Shown one piece after another: positions 1 to 9,719 of a stretch of DNA of 64,000 nt. This DNA comes from Volvox africanus. Taxonomy: Eukaryota > Chlorophyta > Chlorophyceae > Chlamydomonadales > Volvocaceae. Numbering within the stretch: the stretch's first letter is position 1; the number at the start of each line of letters is the position of its first letter. Made by a program: the position numbers and the translations under genes. The DNA is taken from NCBI GenBank assembly GCA_030268105.1, contig BSDZ01000016.1, forward strand, positions 2,859,501 through 2,923,500, written 5' to 3'. Under the pieces are notes generated by a model that saw only the letters and a program-made list of their open reading frames with translations, was not told the DNA's origin and did no database searches.

Positions 1-930
1 GGTGGCCGCGCGTGGTGAAGGATGCGGAAAACTTTGTGCAAAGATGCAGTTTATGTCAGCGCAATAAAGCACTATCCGGTAAGGGCCAGGGTTTGTTACA
101 ACCCTTACCTATACCAGATGCCCCTTGGGAAAGTGTTTCAATGGACTTTGTAGTCGCGCTGCCCAAAACTGAGGGGGGATACGACTCGGTGTTCGTTATG
201 GTCGATCGGTTGACCAAGATGGTTCACTTAGCCCCCTGCACCTCGTCTTGCACCGCTGAGCAAACAGCACGATTATTTTTCGATAACGTGGTATGATTGC
301 ATGGCATTCCTAAAAATGTGATATCTGATCGCGGCGGTCAATTCACGTCTAAGTTTTGGGAAGTGCTATGTCAGCTCGTCGGTATGCGCATTCATTTGAG
401 CACAGCATATCATCCACAATCCAATGGGCAAACCGAACACACAAACCGCACATTGGGTGACATGTTGAGGAATTTCGCGGGGCGCACACCCTCTGTTTGG
501 GATACATTTCTGACTTTGGCAGAATTCACGCTTAACAATGATGTTAACCGCTCTACAGGTCAAAGCCCTTTCTTTCTGAATTATGTATTCCATCCTGCGC
601 TACCCGTGTGGCGAGAATTGGAAATAAATATCCCGGCGGCTAAAACCTTTGCCAAGTCGTTCCTATCACGCATGATAGACGCGAAGGCATGCTTGGACGC
701 GGCACAACAACGGACGACGGACTATTATAATAAATCCACGAGACGTAACATTTTCGGTGGGACAAATGGTATTATTGAGCACTAAGAACTTGCGTTCACT
801 CACCGACGGTTCCCGTAAATTACTACCTTGCTGGATTGGTCCATATCCCGTTGTTCGCATGGTAGGGAACGTAGCTGTGGAACTATCCCTACCCTCTGAC
901 ATGAATATCCACCCCACGTTTCATATTTCA
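1..930 (+). pseudogene. A0 integrase core, broken
   Basis: Translation of 12-296 and 297-785 gives the end of the HHCC zinc-binding region (RCSLCQRNK) and the catalytic core. The first Asp is in SMDFVVALP, the second in ISDRGGQFTS, and the Glu is in GQTEHTNR, the D,D(35)E set of retroviral-type integrases. A TGA at 294-296 stands where paralogues have CGA, and the same stop occurs in A2 and A5. Near 735 two bases are missing relative to paralogues, so the GPY/F part (GPYPVVRMVGNVAVELSLP) continues in the frame opened at 757. The family inserts element cDNA into host DNA; this copy should not make a full protein. Confidence 0.88.
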
Positions 931-1754
931 TGTTGTGCTACGGTTAGTTTCCCGTCGATGCTAAGGTCGATGTGATCCTACAAGGCGAAGTGCTATTGTG
1001 ATGAACACATTGCATATGAATGAATCTGCATGATATAAATGTATTCGTGTACATTTGTATATGCATTTGGCATGTTGTCATTACCCATCGCGACATCGCA
1101 TCATGGCAAATCCGCCTAGCATGCATGAAAGCCCGAAGCATTGAAGTGCGCATTATGCTCGTGCTACGAAATGATAAGTAATATTATCTGATATAATATT
1201 ACTTCATTGCAGCGCACGTTGAGAGCGCTGCACTCGTCGCGACACATGCCCTGCAACCGGATATCGTTATCCGGACCCTTGCATCATGCGAATGCCGGAA
1301 AGGCTTATACGTTGTTATGCGTAGACATCGCCTATATGCAGTAGGATTGTCACATCTAGGATCGGCCTCCTAATGTGAATCGTACGGCATTGCGATACTG
1401 CGAGTATAACAGATGCGAGGACGGCTAAGCAAGACAAGACATTCGATACCGGAGAACACTCGTGTGTTCTATATTACTATTGCTATACACTATTCTACTT
1501 AGCCGGAGCTAAGCCTGAACTTCGCTAATCACCGCCGCGTGATGATTGCTTGCTTCCGGCGCTGATGGCGATTTCGTCCATTGCATCGTTCCGATCTGTA
1601 AGACTGTAAGTTATATCTCTTTTCGTCTTGAAGTCTTCCGCTGTCTCTGTTTGCTCTCGCTTGCCTTGCTGTACTTGCAAGTGCTCGCGCATTGGTGTCG
1701 CAAGTCTCCAGACGTGCAGATACTTATGAGCAAACACGAACGAGAGGTACAACA
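931..1754 (+). repeat. Solo LTR, family B
   Basis: This 824-bp LTR starts TGTTGTGCTACGG and ends GAGGTACAACA. It is flanked by a perfect 5-bp duplication TTTCA (926-930 and 1755-1759) inside the A0 integrase C-terminus. No internal region is present, so it is the product of LTR-LTR recombination. It has the GTAAGT motif at 1606-1611 found in both LTR families, and a hairpin of two 12-nt arms around 1171-1205. Confidence 0.93.
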
Positions 1755-2061
1755 TTTCACTCGTTTGTCCTTATCGTGGCACGGAGCCCGCTACAAACAA
1801 CACCGATGCCCCTACAGTAATGGACCCCAGTCCCGAGACCTGGATTGCAGGCAAGCAAAAAGTGTATGATGTGGAGCAAATATTGGATTATCGGGTTCGT
1901 CGTATAGGTCGACAACAATGAAAGCGTAAGGTGCACGAATATCTGGTCAAGTGGACCGGCTATTCCAGCGAGCATAATTCGTGGGAGCAGATGAGTAACT
2001 TCTCGCCGGAAATGAAGCCCCTGTTGGAGGAAGCTCATCCACGTGCCACGCAGACCCAATG
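1755..2061 (+). pseudogene. A0 integrase tail and chromodomain
   Basis: After the solo LTR the A0 pol frame resumes. It encodes a linker with the ETWIAGKQKVYDVEQILDYR motif and a chromodomain (HEYLVKWTGYSSEHNSWEQM), ending at the normal TGA after ATQTQ. A TGA at 1919-1921 replaces a CGA codon present in A1; A5 has the same stop. Chromodomains of this kind bind methylated histone H3 tails and are thought to steer chromoviruses to heterochromatin. That would fit this nest, but targeting here is inference. Confidence 0.85.
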
Positions 2062-2106
2062 ATCTTTGCAGTCAATGCTGTTCGATGCAGCGAGGACGCT
2101 GCATAC

Positions 2107-2121
2107 GGGAGGGGGGATAGT
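2107..2121 (+). other. Polypurine tract of A0
   Basis: GGGAGGGGGGATAGT lies directly before the 3' LTR. This is the usual place for plus-strand DNA priming in LTR elements, and the same tract adjoins the 3' LTR of A1, A3, A5, B1 and B2. Confidence 0.85.
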
Positions 2122-2840
2122 TGTTGTACGCCGGTTCGATCACCGTTTGCACCGAAATAGGTAGCAATGCATCTGAACATCATGAAGCATAATTCAATCA
2201 TATTAGCATGATATATTCGAGTATATCTAGCTAATTAGGCATGTTACATTATCATTCATGACATCACGCTGTCGGTCAACATGTTTGACTCAAGGCTGAT
2301 AATTAATGCGCGATCTATCCATTGGCATTTTATATCACGTAATAATACTTTAAATATTATTACCTCGTTTACGTCATAAACCATACGCGTATGCGCGAAG
2401 GCGACGATCGTGATGGTTGGGTCGACAACCGAATATCGATATTCGGACCTTTGCATATTACATGTGTTGCATCCAATAATATCACGGATGACACGATATT
2501 TAGAACAGGGCTACAAAGGTACTCACACTTGAGATCGGAATCCAGTGAGACCTGTACTGCGCATCGGTATCACGACGTGATTGGTGTGAGGACGGCCGCC
2601 TAGAGACCAATGTCGGCTTGCGCTACTTTGGATCAAGTACCCACATTGCCCACGGGGTCTGACGGCGATCTACTGATTTGTAAACGAGGATTATTGTAAG
2701 TTGAATCTTTCCTTAATCGTGAGTCTTCCGCTGTCACTTTACTCGCATTGGATCGCCTTGCTGTTTGTAAGCACGGTGCGCACTAGCTAACATTCAGACG
2801 TGCAGATTCAGTGCATGGTTGAAGAAGAAAGGATACAACA
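2122..2840 (+). repeat. A0 3' LTR, family A
   Basis: This LTR runs TGTTGTACGCC to GGATACAACA, 719 bp. It lacks about 85 bp near 2640 that longer family A LTRs carry. The perfect palindrome CCGAATATCGATATTCGG is at 2429-2446. Its first ~400 bp match the A3 3' LTR (19020-) much better than the A3 5' LTR. Confidence 0.92.
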
Positions 2841-3244
2841 CTCGATAAGCATCGAAAGGTTCAGCTTATTTTTCATCGATTGACCTTCAACAAGGGTATA
2901 ATCAGATACGCATTGCTGCCTCTGATATTCCGAAAACCGCTTTCCAAACCCCCTTGGGTCACTTCGAGTACACGGTCTTGTCATTTGGACTTACTAATGC
3001 GCCCGCCACATATCAAGCAGTGATGGATCACATGTTCAGACTGTATATCGACAGGTTCGTCGTTTGTTATTTGGATGATATTTTAATGTATTCCAAGACG
3101 CCCGAGGAGCACCTGAAGCATCTCGAGCTCGTGCTTGAGGTGATGAAGTGGGAGCAATTGTTTGCTAAACGCGCCAAGTGTTTTTGGGCGCAGCCTCAAG
3201 TGGAGTATTTGGGCCACATTGTATCGGCCACTGGAATAAGGATG
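2841..3244 (+). pseudogene. A2 reverse transcriptase fragment (left part)
   Basis: This plus-strand fragment covers the central RT palm. It has [20 protein letters not shown], the catalytic YLDD box in VCYLDDILMYSK, and [20 protein letters not shown]. Its left edge is the end of the A0 LTR; its right edge is the A1 insertion after GGATG (3240-3244). The same element resumes at 10557, so 2841-3244 plus 10557-12146 read as one interrupted pol gene. The start matches the [13 protein letters not shown] region but is altered (CTCGATAAGCATCG). Confidence 0.88.
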
Positions 3245-3982
3245 TGTTGTATCCTTCCTTCTTCAATCATGCATTAGATCTGCACGTCTGGATGTTAGCT
3301 GAGTGCATACCAAGCTTACGGACAGCAAGGCAATCCAATGCGAGTAATAGACAGCGGAAGACTCAACGATAAGGAAAGATTCAACTTACAATGTCCTTCA
3401 ATTGTAAATTAGAAGTCTGCTGTCAGACCCCGTGGGCAATTTTCATCACTTGGCTGCAAATGAAATGCTGTCCAAAGCAGCATCGAGCCGACTTTGGTCT
3501 CTAGGCCGCCGTCCTCGCACCTATAACATCACGATACCAATGCGCAGTACAGGTCTCACTGGATTACGAACTCAAGTGTGAGTACCTTCGTAGTACCGTT
3601 CTAAATATCGTGTCATCCATGATATTAATGGATGCAACATATGTAATATGCAAGGGGCCGAATATCGATATTCGGTTGCCAACCCAACCATCATGATCGT
3701 CGCCTTCTCGCATACGCGTATGGTTTATGACGTAAATGAGGTAATAATATTTAAAGTTTTATTACGTGATATAAAATGCCAATGGATAGATCGCGCATTA
3801 ATTATCAGCATCGAGTCAAACAAGTTGACCGACAGCGTGATGTCGTAGATGATAATGCGACATGCCTGATTAGCTAGATATACTCGAGTATATCATGTTA
3901 ATATAATCATATCATGCTTCATGATGCTCAAATAGGTTGCAGTCTTTTTTGATGTAAACGGCGATCGAACCCACATACAACA
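3245..3982 (-). repeat. A1 3' LTR, family A
   Basis: 738 bp. Read on plus, it starts TGTTGTATCCTTCC and ends CATACAACA. It is close to the 5' LTR but lacks about 75 bp that the 5' LTR has near 9960-10035, so one LTR changed after insertion. It carries the palindrome CCGAATATCGATATTCGG and the 66-codon antisense frame (3648-3848). Confidence 0.93.
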
Positions 3983-3997
3983 ACTATCCCCCCTCCA
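3983..3997 (-). other. Polypurine tract of A1
   Basis: On the minus strand GGAGGGGGGATAGT touches the 3' LTR, in the position that primes plus-strand synthesis. Confidence 0.85.
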
Positions 3998-4041
3998 GTA
4001 TGCAGCGTCCTCGCTGCATCAGACAGCATCGACTGCAGAGA

Positions 4042-5583
4042 TCATTGGGTCTGCGTGGCACATAGGCGAGCTTCCTTCAATAGGGGCTTCATTTCCGGCG
4101 AAACGTTACGCATTGGCTCCCTTGAATTATGCTCGCTAGAATAGCCAGTCCACTTGACCAGATATTCGTGCACCTTACGCTTTCGTTGTTGTCGACCTAT
4201 ACGACGAACCCGATAATCCAATATTCGCTCCACATCATACACTTTCTGCTTGCCTGCGATCCAGGTCTCCGGACCGGGGTCCATTACTGCAGGGGCATCG
4301 GTGTTGTTTGTAACGGGCTCCGTGCCGTGATAAGGGCGGATGAGGGAAATATGAAATGTGGGGTGGATATTCATGTCAGAGGGTAGCGATAGTTCCACAG
4401 CTACGTTCCCTACCATGCGAACAACGGAATATGGACCAATCCAGCGAGGTAGCAATTTATGGGAACCATCGGCGAGCGAACGCAAGTTCTTAGTGCTCAA
4501 TAATACCATCTGTCCCACCGAAAATGTTAGGTCTCGTTTGGATTTATTATAATAGTCCGTCGTCCGTTGTTGTGCCGCGTCCAAGCATGCCTTCGCGTCT
4601 GTCATGCGGGATAGGAACGACTTGGCAAAGGTTTTAGCTGCCGGGATATTTATCTCCAATTCTCGCCACACGGGTAGCGCAGGATGGAATACATAATTCA
4701 GAAAGATGGGGCATTGACCTGTTGAGTGGTTAACAGCGTTGTTAAGCGCAAATTCTGCCGAAGTCAGGAACGTATCCCAAACAGAGGGTGTGCGTCCCGC
4801 GAAATTCCTCAACATGTCGCCCAGTGTGCGATTTGTGCGTTCGGTTTGCCCATCGGATTGTGGATGATATGCTGTGCTCAAATGAATGCGCATACCGACA
4901 AGCTCACATAGCGCTTCCCAAAACTTAGACGTGAATTGACCGCCGCGATCAGATATCACATTTTTAGGAATGCCATGCAATCGTACCACGTTATCGAAAA
5001 ATAATCCTGCTGTTTGCTCAGCGGTGCAAGACGAGGTGCAGGGGGCTAAGTGAACCATCTTGGTCAAACAATCGACCATCACGAACACTAAATCGTATCC
5101 CCCCTCAGTTTTGGGTAGCGCGACTACGAAGTCCATTGAAACACTTTCCCAAGGGGCATCTGGTATAGGTAAAGGTTGTAATAAACCCTGGCCCTTACCG
5201 GATAGTGCTTTATTGCGCTGACATAAACTGCACCTTTGCACGAAGTTTTCCGCATCCTTTACTACGCGCGGCCACCAGAACGAGCGTCGTACGAGCTCTG
5301 CCAGACGCGTACTTCCAGGATGTCCTGCTAACGGGTCCTCGTGGAACCGTGCAAGAATATCGTAGCGTAAAGCGTCGTCGTTTGGTACAATGATTTGTGT
5401 GATTGAGCCATCCTTCCGTAGCCACAAATCGTTGCGTTTATGCAAATGCTCCACATTACTTGGAGAAGAAAACCATGGATCAGCCTGATACGCCATCTTG
5501 AGTCGTTGCGTGAGATCCGTTGCTATCGGCACCTCCTGACTGCGCGAACGAGTAACCGGTGCTGCCAAAATCGCAGCATGCAA
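4042..5583 (-). CDS. A1 integrase with GPY/F module and chromodomain
   Basis: An open frame of 513 codons covers the end of the RNase H linker and a full integrase. The HHCC zinc site uses His81, His88, Cys118 and Cys121. The core uses Asp151, Asp212 and Glu248, spaced 60 and 35 as in active enzymes. The GPY/F module (WIGPYSVVRMVGN) is near 381-393 and the chromodomain spans about 448-505 (YDVERILDYR, then EYLVKWTGYSS). In the chromodomain the usual NSWEP reads NSREP, with Arg488 for a core Trp, which may weaken the fold. Its start is only the edge of the open frame. The natural protein is a polyprotein that continues upstream, where a frameshift separates it from RT. Confidence 0.9.
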   Translation of the reverse strand: MHAAILAAPVTRSRSQEVPIATDLTQRLKMAYQADPWFSSPSNVEHLHKRNDLWLRKDGSITQIIVPNDDALRYDILARFHEDPLAGHPGSTRLAELVRRSFWWPRVVKDAENFVQRCSLCQRNKALSGKGQGLLQPLPIPDAPWESVSMDFVVALPKTEGGYDLVFVMVDCLTKMVHLAPCTSSCTAEQTAGLFFDNVVRLHGIPKNVISDRGGQFTSKFWEALCELVGMRIHLSTAYHPQSDGQTERTNRTLGDMLRNFAGRTPSVWDTFLTSAEFALNNAVNHSTGQCPIFLNYVFHPALPVWRELEINIPAAKTFAKSFLSRMTDAKACLDAAQQRTTDYYNKSKRDLTFSVGQMVLLSTKNLRSLADGSHKLLPRWIGPYSVVRMVGNVAVELSLPSDMNIHPTFHISLIRPYHGTEPVTNNTDAPAVMDPGPETWIAGKQKVYDVERILDYRVRRIGRQQRKRKVHEYLVKWTGYSSEHNSREPMRNVSPEMKPLLKEARLCATQTQ

Positions 5584-6500
5584 TGATGGATGTGGACTGA
5601 GGGAGTCAGCAATATTAATTCTGCCGGCGATATACGCCCAAGTACAGTCGAAACAAGATAGATATTCGATCCCCCGGGCTTGTCATCGGTTAAGTGTGGG
5701 GACACTCTGCAAGAATGTCAGCGGTTTGTGGTCAGTCTTCAGCGTAAAAGGGCGGCCTTCGAGATAACAACCCCACTCCTTCAAAGCATGTAGAGCTGCC
5801 AACAGCTCTTGCTCTCCGGTTGTATATCGGGTCTCCGCACCCTAGAACTTCTTCTCGTGAAGGCGATCGGTCGTCCTTCCTGCAACAATACAGCGCCACT
5901 TCCATGCAAGGAAGCATCCGATACAACTTCAACACGGAATGGCAATGAGTAATCAGGGAAAGAGAGGGTAACATCGTCGGCGATGATTCGCTTGAGCTCT
6001 TCAAATGCCCGCTGACACGTGGGTGTCCAGGCTTCGAGGGAAGTGAAACCTCCTTTCTTCGTCAAATTCGTAAGCGGGGCCGCAATAATGGAGTATTTAT
6101 TGATAAACTTACGGAAGTAGTTGGTCAAACCCAAGAACTGGCGTAGTTTGGTGAGGTTCTGCGGTGAGGGCCACTCGCGGACCACAGCTACTTTCCGTGG
6201 GTCCATCTTTATTCCAGTGGCCGACACGATGTGGCCCAAATACTCCACTTGAGGCTGCGCCCAAAAACACTTGGCGCGTTTAGCAAACAATTGCTCCCGC
6301 TTCATCACCTCAAGCACGAGCTCGAGATGCTTCAGGTGCTCCTCGGGCGTCTTGGAATACATTAAAATATCATCCAAATAACAAACGATGAACCTGTCGA
6401 TATACGGTCTGAACATGCGATCCATCACTGCTTGAAATGTGGCGGTTTTCGGAATATCAGAGGCAGCCATGCGTATCTGATTATACCCTTGTTGAAGGTC
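5584..6500 (-). pseudogene. A1 reverse transcriptase (C part) and RNase H, broken
   Basis: The frame 5781-6470 gives the RT palm with CYLDDILMYSK, the thumb (FLGLTNYFRKFINKYS) and the start of RNase H (VVSDASLHGSGAVLLQEGRPIAF). A TAG at 6501-6503 replaces the Ser codon just before the first catalytic Asp block ([10 protein letters not shown]). Sixty-six bases (22 codons, including LSFGLTNAP) are deleted between two CCGC repeats, joining IPKTA to TFQAVMD. A frameshift after AFT (near 5850) takes the rest of RNase H out of frame until 5583. Confidence 0.88.
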
Positions 6501-6503
6501 AAT

Positions 6504-7493
6504 CTAGGAAAAATAAGCTGAGCCTTTCAGCTTATCGAGCAGGTCATTGACGCGCGGCAAAGGGTAGCGATTTTTAATTGTGGTCGCATTCAAGCCCCTA
6601 TAATGAATGCACATGCGCAACGTCCCATCGTTCTTACCGACAAACAATATCGGCGCAGAATATGGCGATGTGCTGGGTTGAATCATACCCTTTGCGAGCA
6701 GATCCCCCACTTGCCGCTTCACTTCATCTAGCTCCAACGGGCTTAACCTGTACATAGGTCGTGAAACGGGTTGTGCTCCGGGCACAAGAGGGATCGTATG
6801 GTCAACAGGTCGCATAGGTGGGAGCCCTGGGATGTCGCCAAAGACATCAGCATATTTCTGCAGGAGGGCTTCGACCTCAAGATCCTTCACGGTGGACTGC
6901 GTGGTGGTAGCATTCAATTGCACCCGTGGCCTCACAAGCAACACATGGGCACCTTTCCGTATCATCCGATCGGTTTCTTTGCGCCCAATTAGCTTGGGTT
7001 CTTGATTTCCACTGACGATCGCCGCCAAAGCAAAATTAACCTCAGGCTCCGCAACAGTTCCGCCCTCCTCTGGTGTGACATCTTGGTACGACAGGAAAGG
7101 TACCTTAGTCGATAGGTTCCCTTTGCACAAACTAAGTGTGGTGGACTCCATATCGATGCGCGCGCGGAACTGTCGTAATGTCGCGGCACCCAAAATGTAC
7201 TGTGCCGTCTCCGAGAGACCTTGTAGCACATACGGCTGGGCCCTAACACACAGAGGGCCTATCGATAGGCTCAGGGTGATCCTGCCCACGATGGGATGCT
7301 TACCTCCATCAGCAACGGTAACCTGTGCACAATCAGACGACTGAGGGGTCAACCCCAAAGCATTCACCTCCTTTGCCCAGATGAAGTCGTCGCTGGCGCC
7401 GGTATCCACGAGCGCCTTCATCAGTCGACCTCTGAGGCCGATTTCAATAATAGGGACACAATTCCCTGTTGGAGTCGACTCCGCGGAAAGCAA
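6504..7493 (-). CDS. A1 protease and N-terminal reverse transcriptase
   Basis: 330 codons remain open in the polyprotein frame. The aspartic protease active site is [11 protein letters not shown] (Asp30), with the flap region [21 protein letters not shown] begins around residue 240 ([25 protein letters not shown]) and runs through [13 protein letters not shown] and [16 protein letters not shown]. One change stands out: CIHYRGLN where paralogues have CIDYRGLN. The first codon is only the edge of the open stretch; the same frame continues upstream beyond a TAG at 7530-7532. The protease matures the polyprotein and the RT copies element RNA. Confidence 0.88.
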   Translation of the reverse strand: MLSAESTPTGNCVPIIEIGLRGRLMKALVDTGASDDFIWAKEVNALGLTPQSSDCAQVTVADGGKHPIVGRITLSLSIGPLCVRAQPYVLQGLSETAQYILGAATLRQFRARIDMESTTLSLCKGNLSTKVPFLSYQDVTPEEGGTVAEPEVNFALAAIVSGNQEPKLIGRKETDRMIRKGAHVLLVRPRVQLNATTTQSTVKDLEVEALLQKYADVFGDIPGLPPMRPVDHTIPLVPGAQPVSRPMYRLSPLELDEVKRQVGDLLAKGMIQPSTSPYSAPILFVGKNDGTLRMCIHYRGLNATTIKNRYPLPRVNDLLDKLKGSAYFS

Positions 7494-7529
7494 AAGTGAT
7501 CCTATAGCAGGTTCGAACCTGGTAGGACT

Positions 7530-8153
7530 CTAAAGAGGGGCCTCAAACCAAACTTCAGCAGTATAAGGTAGTTTAGGCAGTACCGTCAGTTTACCCGTCA
7601 CATCTACACCGTTAAACAAAGCGGTGCCCGACTCGAATCGGAGGACACATTGCATACCCTCCAACAGAGACACCACTTTACGTTGGCTAAAAGAGGGAAT
7701 TAATACGCAAGCTGCAGTGTCCGAATTTTGACGGCGGTATTTCTTATACCTGGTGAGCTGCTCGCACAGCTCACGGGAAGATGAAGGGATAAAAAGCGTA
7801 ACGTGACCGGCCAAATCCAGGGATGAAAGAGGAGAGTGCGGTGCAAATAAATTACGCAGCGGGTCAAAGTGGTTTAGTCCCGTGCGTCCGTCGAGCGAAA
7901 AACGTCGTCCGATAACCCGCTCTATTTGTCCAAAGACGGAAGGTAAAAGAGCCTTTAGAGCCGGACGCAACGACGGCCAGCGGCCACGTTCACTTCCTTC
8001 AATCCCGGGAGAAGTCCCTTCCTCCACATCCCGGGCAACTTCCTAAATCGTCTTAGGCACGAAAGGTGGTAACAGAGGGCAGTCACGAGTAGGGTGCTCT
8101 CCCGCACACCTCAAGCAAAGATTAGCGAACTTTTGAAGATCAAACTCCGATCG
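7530..8153 (-). pseudogene. A1 nucleocapsid zinc knuckle and linker domain
   Basis: In the polyprotein frame, a zinc knuckle of spacing C-x2-C-x3-H-x4-C (CLRCAGEHPTRDC, about 8077-8115) is followed by a domain of about 165 residues that I do not recognise. The domain has a hydrophobic strand (HVTLFIPSS), a stretch AACVLIPSF and a glycine-rich end (GTALFNGVDVTGKL). B1 has a homologous domain at the same place. Its position between nucleocapsid and protease is unusual for chromoviruses. TAG stops at 8043-8045 and 7530-7532 interrupt the frame. Retroelement-associated methyltransferase-like folds are a remote possibility and untested. Confidence 0.7.
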
Positions 8154-9274
8154 TCAACATTCCCACTTTTGCATATACGGATCGTCCGTCCGGGGCTTCT
8201 TAACACTAGGAGCCGCGTTCTGCATTGCAGCTACAGACGGCGTGCTCCCCCTTCGCTTTCCTTTCACATGGCCCGAGCTCGGCCCAGCTCCCGTGGACCC
8301 ACGATTACTTGGGCTTTGGCGTCCGCAAATATCATACCGTCTTTCCTTCCGAATGGTATTCACGGCCGCCGCGGGGCTTTGACGATCGGAACCCTGGTCC
8401 TTCGGCGTTGACTCCGAAGGTGGTTCCTGCGCTCGCATCACGTGAATACGAGGATTGAGTTGCTTAGCGTCCTTTCCAGCCAAATTCCGAACTTCTGCAC
8501 CTCTAGCAAAAGCTACTAAGGCATCATAAGATTGAAATGGAATTCCATTGAGGTCAGTGGCACACCATCGCGCAAGGGATTCAGTGAGGCCGCGATGAAA
8601 CCAAAAGATACGATCCTCCTCAGGAAAGTAAACGATAGGAGTTATCAGTGCCTCAAAGCGGGACTGATAAGCAGGAACGGTCTCGTGTGGACGCATATGG
8701 TACGTGCCTTGTGCCAGCGTCTTACGAGCCTAATTGCTACGTGTGCGAACTTCCGTAGCAAAGCGGGCAGGAGAGCATCGATCAGGTTATCAAACGTGTA
8801 CTTGCCTCTAGTGGTGGTCCATTCGTCATACCAGTCCTTTGCGGCACCCTCGAGGGTATTCCCAACGAACAGGCATTTCATAGAGTCACATCCCCCGCCG
8901 TGCACCGCTTGCAGATATTGCCTAGCGTCGTGAACGTAAGCCCATGTCCTATCCGCGACGCTATGCCCTGAGTTCTTTGCCTTTTCGTCAGCGGAAATAT
9001 TGAGCTTAGGCACGGGGATAGTCAACTTCATTACCTCCGGTATTCCGACGGGTTCTTGAACCGCGGGTGTTACCGGGGCCCGTTGTGCTCCAACTCCTTC
9101 ACTTATTGTAGCCGCTGCCGACAGTGGTACAATTAAGTGTGAAGGGGTCTGAAGAACAATGGGATCAGACATAATACGAGTCCTGACGGTATCGGGATCG
9201 GCAAAAGCAGCGGCAAGACCGCCATCTGGCTGGCTGGCGGTGACCAGATAGGAACTATCTTCGCGTCCCAACAT
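8154..9274 (-). pseudogene. A1 gag body
   Basis: This is a retrotransposon Gag with the capsid-type pattern YVHDARQYLQAVHGG, KCLFVGNTLEGAAKDWYDEW and YQSRFEALITPIVYFPEEDRIFWFHRGL. The N-terminal part (to about 8760) and the C-terminal part (8154-8696) are in different frames, so an indel lies near 8760. I take 9274 (Met before LGREDSS) as the first Met of this body by alignment with B gag, but upstream exons probably supply the true start. A TGA at 8154-8156 stands before the zinc knuckle. Gag builds the virus-like particle. Confidence 0.82.
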
Positions 9275-9361
9275 AAGGTGCGAACTTATACGGGTGAACA
9301 GGAATTTACTAAAAGACCTGTGAACAGGTAACGCAAGAGGAATTTTCAATTACTCGCGTAC

Positions 9362-9511
9362 CGACAGAACTCCTGAGTAACTCGAGAAGAAAAGCGACGT
9401 AATCCGTAAGGCCGTCTCTTATCTCAGTAGTCTTCTGAATCAAGGCCTTAATCTGATCCGGATTTAGGTATTGTCCGGCCAACACAGCGTTTAGTGTTGG
9501 CGTACGTTCAC
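9362..9511 (-). CDS. A1 predicted upstream Gag exon 2
   Basis: 150 nt between CGCAG|GT (acceptor) and GTCG|GTACGC (donor). Joined in phase 1 to exon 1, it encodes about 50 residues without a stop, including LNPDQIKALIQKTTEIRDGL and LLELLRSSVG, a helical-looking leucine-rich segment. B1 and B2 have a 153-nt counterpart with PDQLATLIAQTTEIRTQLG. The similarity stops at the donor. I could not place the acceptor that joins it to the gag body. Confidence 0.6.
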
Positions 9512-9583
9512 CTGCGGCTCACAATGCAAGCTCGCAACGAGAATACAGCAACTAGTAACCAACAGATATCTAGGATTACAAAC

Positions 9584-9671
9584 CGGAAGCGGCGGCGTCC
9601 AGGACGGCGCGGCCAAGATCCTCGGCGAAGGTATCAAAAGAGCTTCAGCGATTGTCATCGTCACTCACCAT
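9584..9671 (-). CDS. A1 predicted upstream Gag exon 1
   Basis: 88 nt from ATG (9671) to the donor CCG|GTTTGT. It encodes about 29 residues ending FAEDLGRAVLDAAASG. B1, B2 and every array unit have an exon of exactly 88 nt with the same donor and the motif AEDLGRAVLDAAASG. A TGA at 9645-9647 interrupts this copy. The 72-nt intron runs 9512-9583. Confidence 0.6.
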
Positions 9672-9719
9672 CGCGAGAACCTACTTCCGATGAGGGACAA
9701 TGAGACAGTCGTGAATTTA
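9672..9719 (-). other. A1 5' leader start
   Basis: Short untranslated stretch between the primer site and the predicted exon 1. The stretches 9512-9583 and 9275-9361 are the predicted introns around exon 2. Confidence 0.5.

Larger units (their letters stand above)
1..2840 (+). mobile_element. Element A0, 3' portion of a family A chromovirus
   Basis: The window opens inside the integrase of a Ty3/gypsy chromovirus read on the plus strand. The order is integrase core, GPY/F module, chromodomain, stop (TGA near 2059-2061), purine-rich tract, then a family A LTR ending at 2840. A solo family B LTR (931-1754) interrupts it. The 5' half lies outside the window, so its left target duplication cannot be read. 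To its right lies an RT fragment of another element (A2), so A0 probably inserted into A2. The coding part carries premature stops and a frameshift, so it is not autonomous. Confidence 0.9.

Noticed and set aside
4129..4386. Plus-strand frames opposite the A1 integrase end
   Set aside because: Recur opposite every integrase copy only because the sense gene is conserved.
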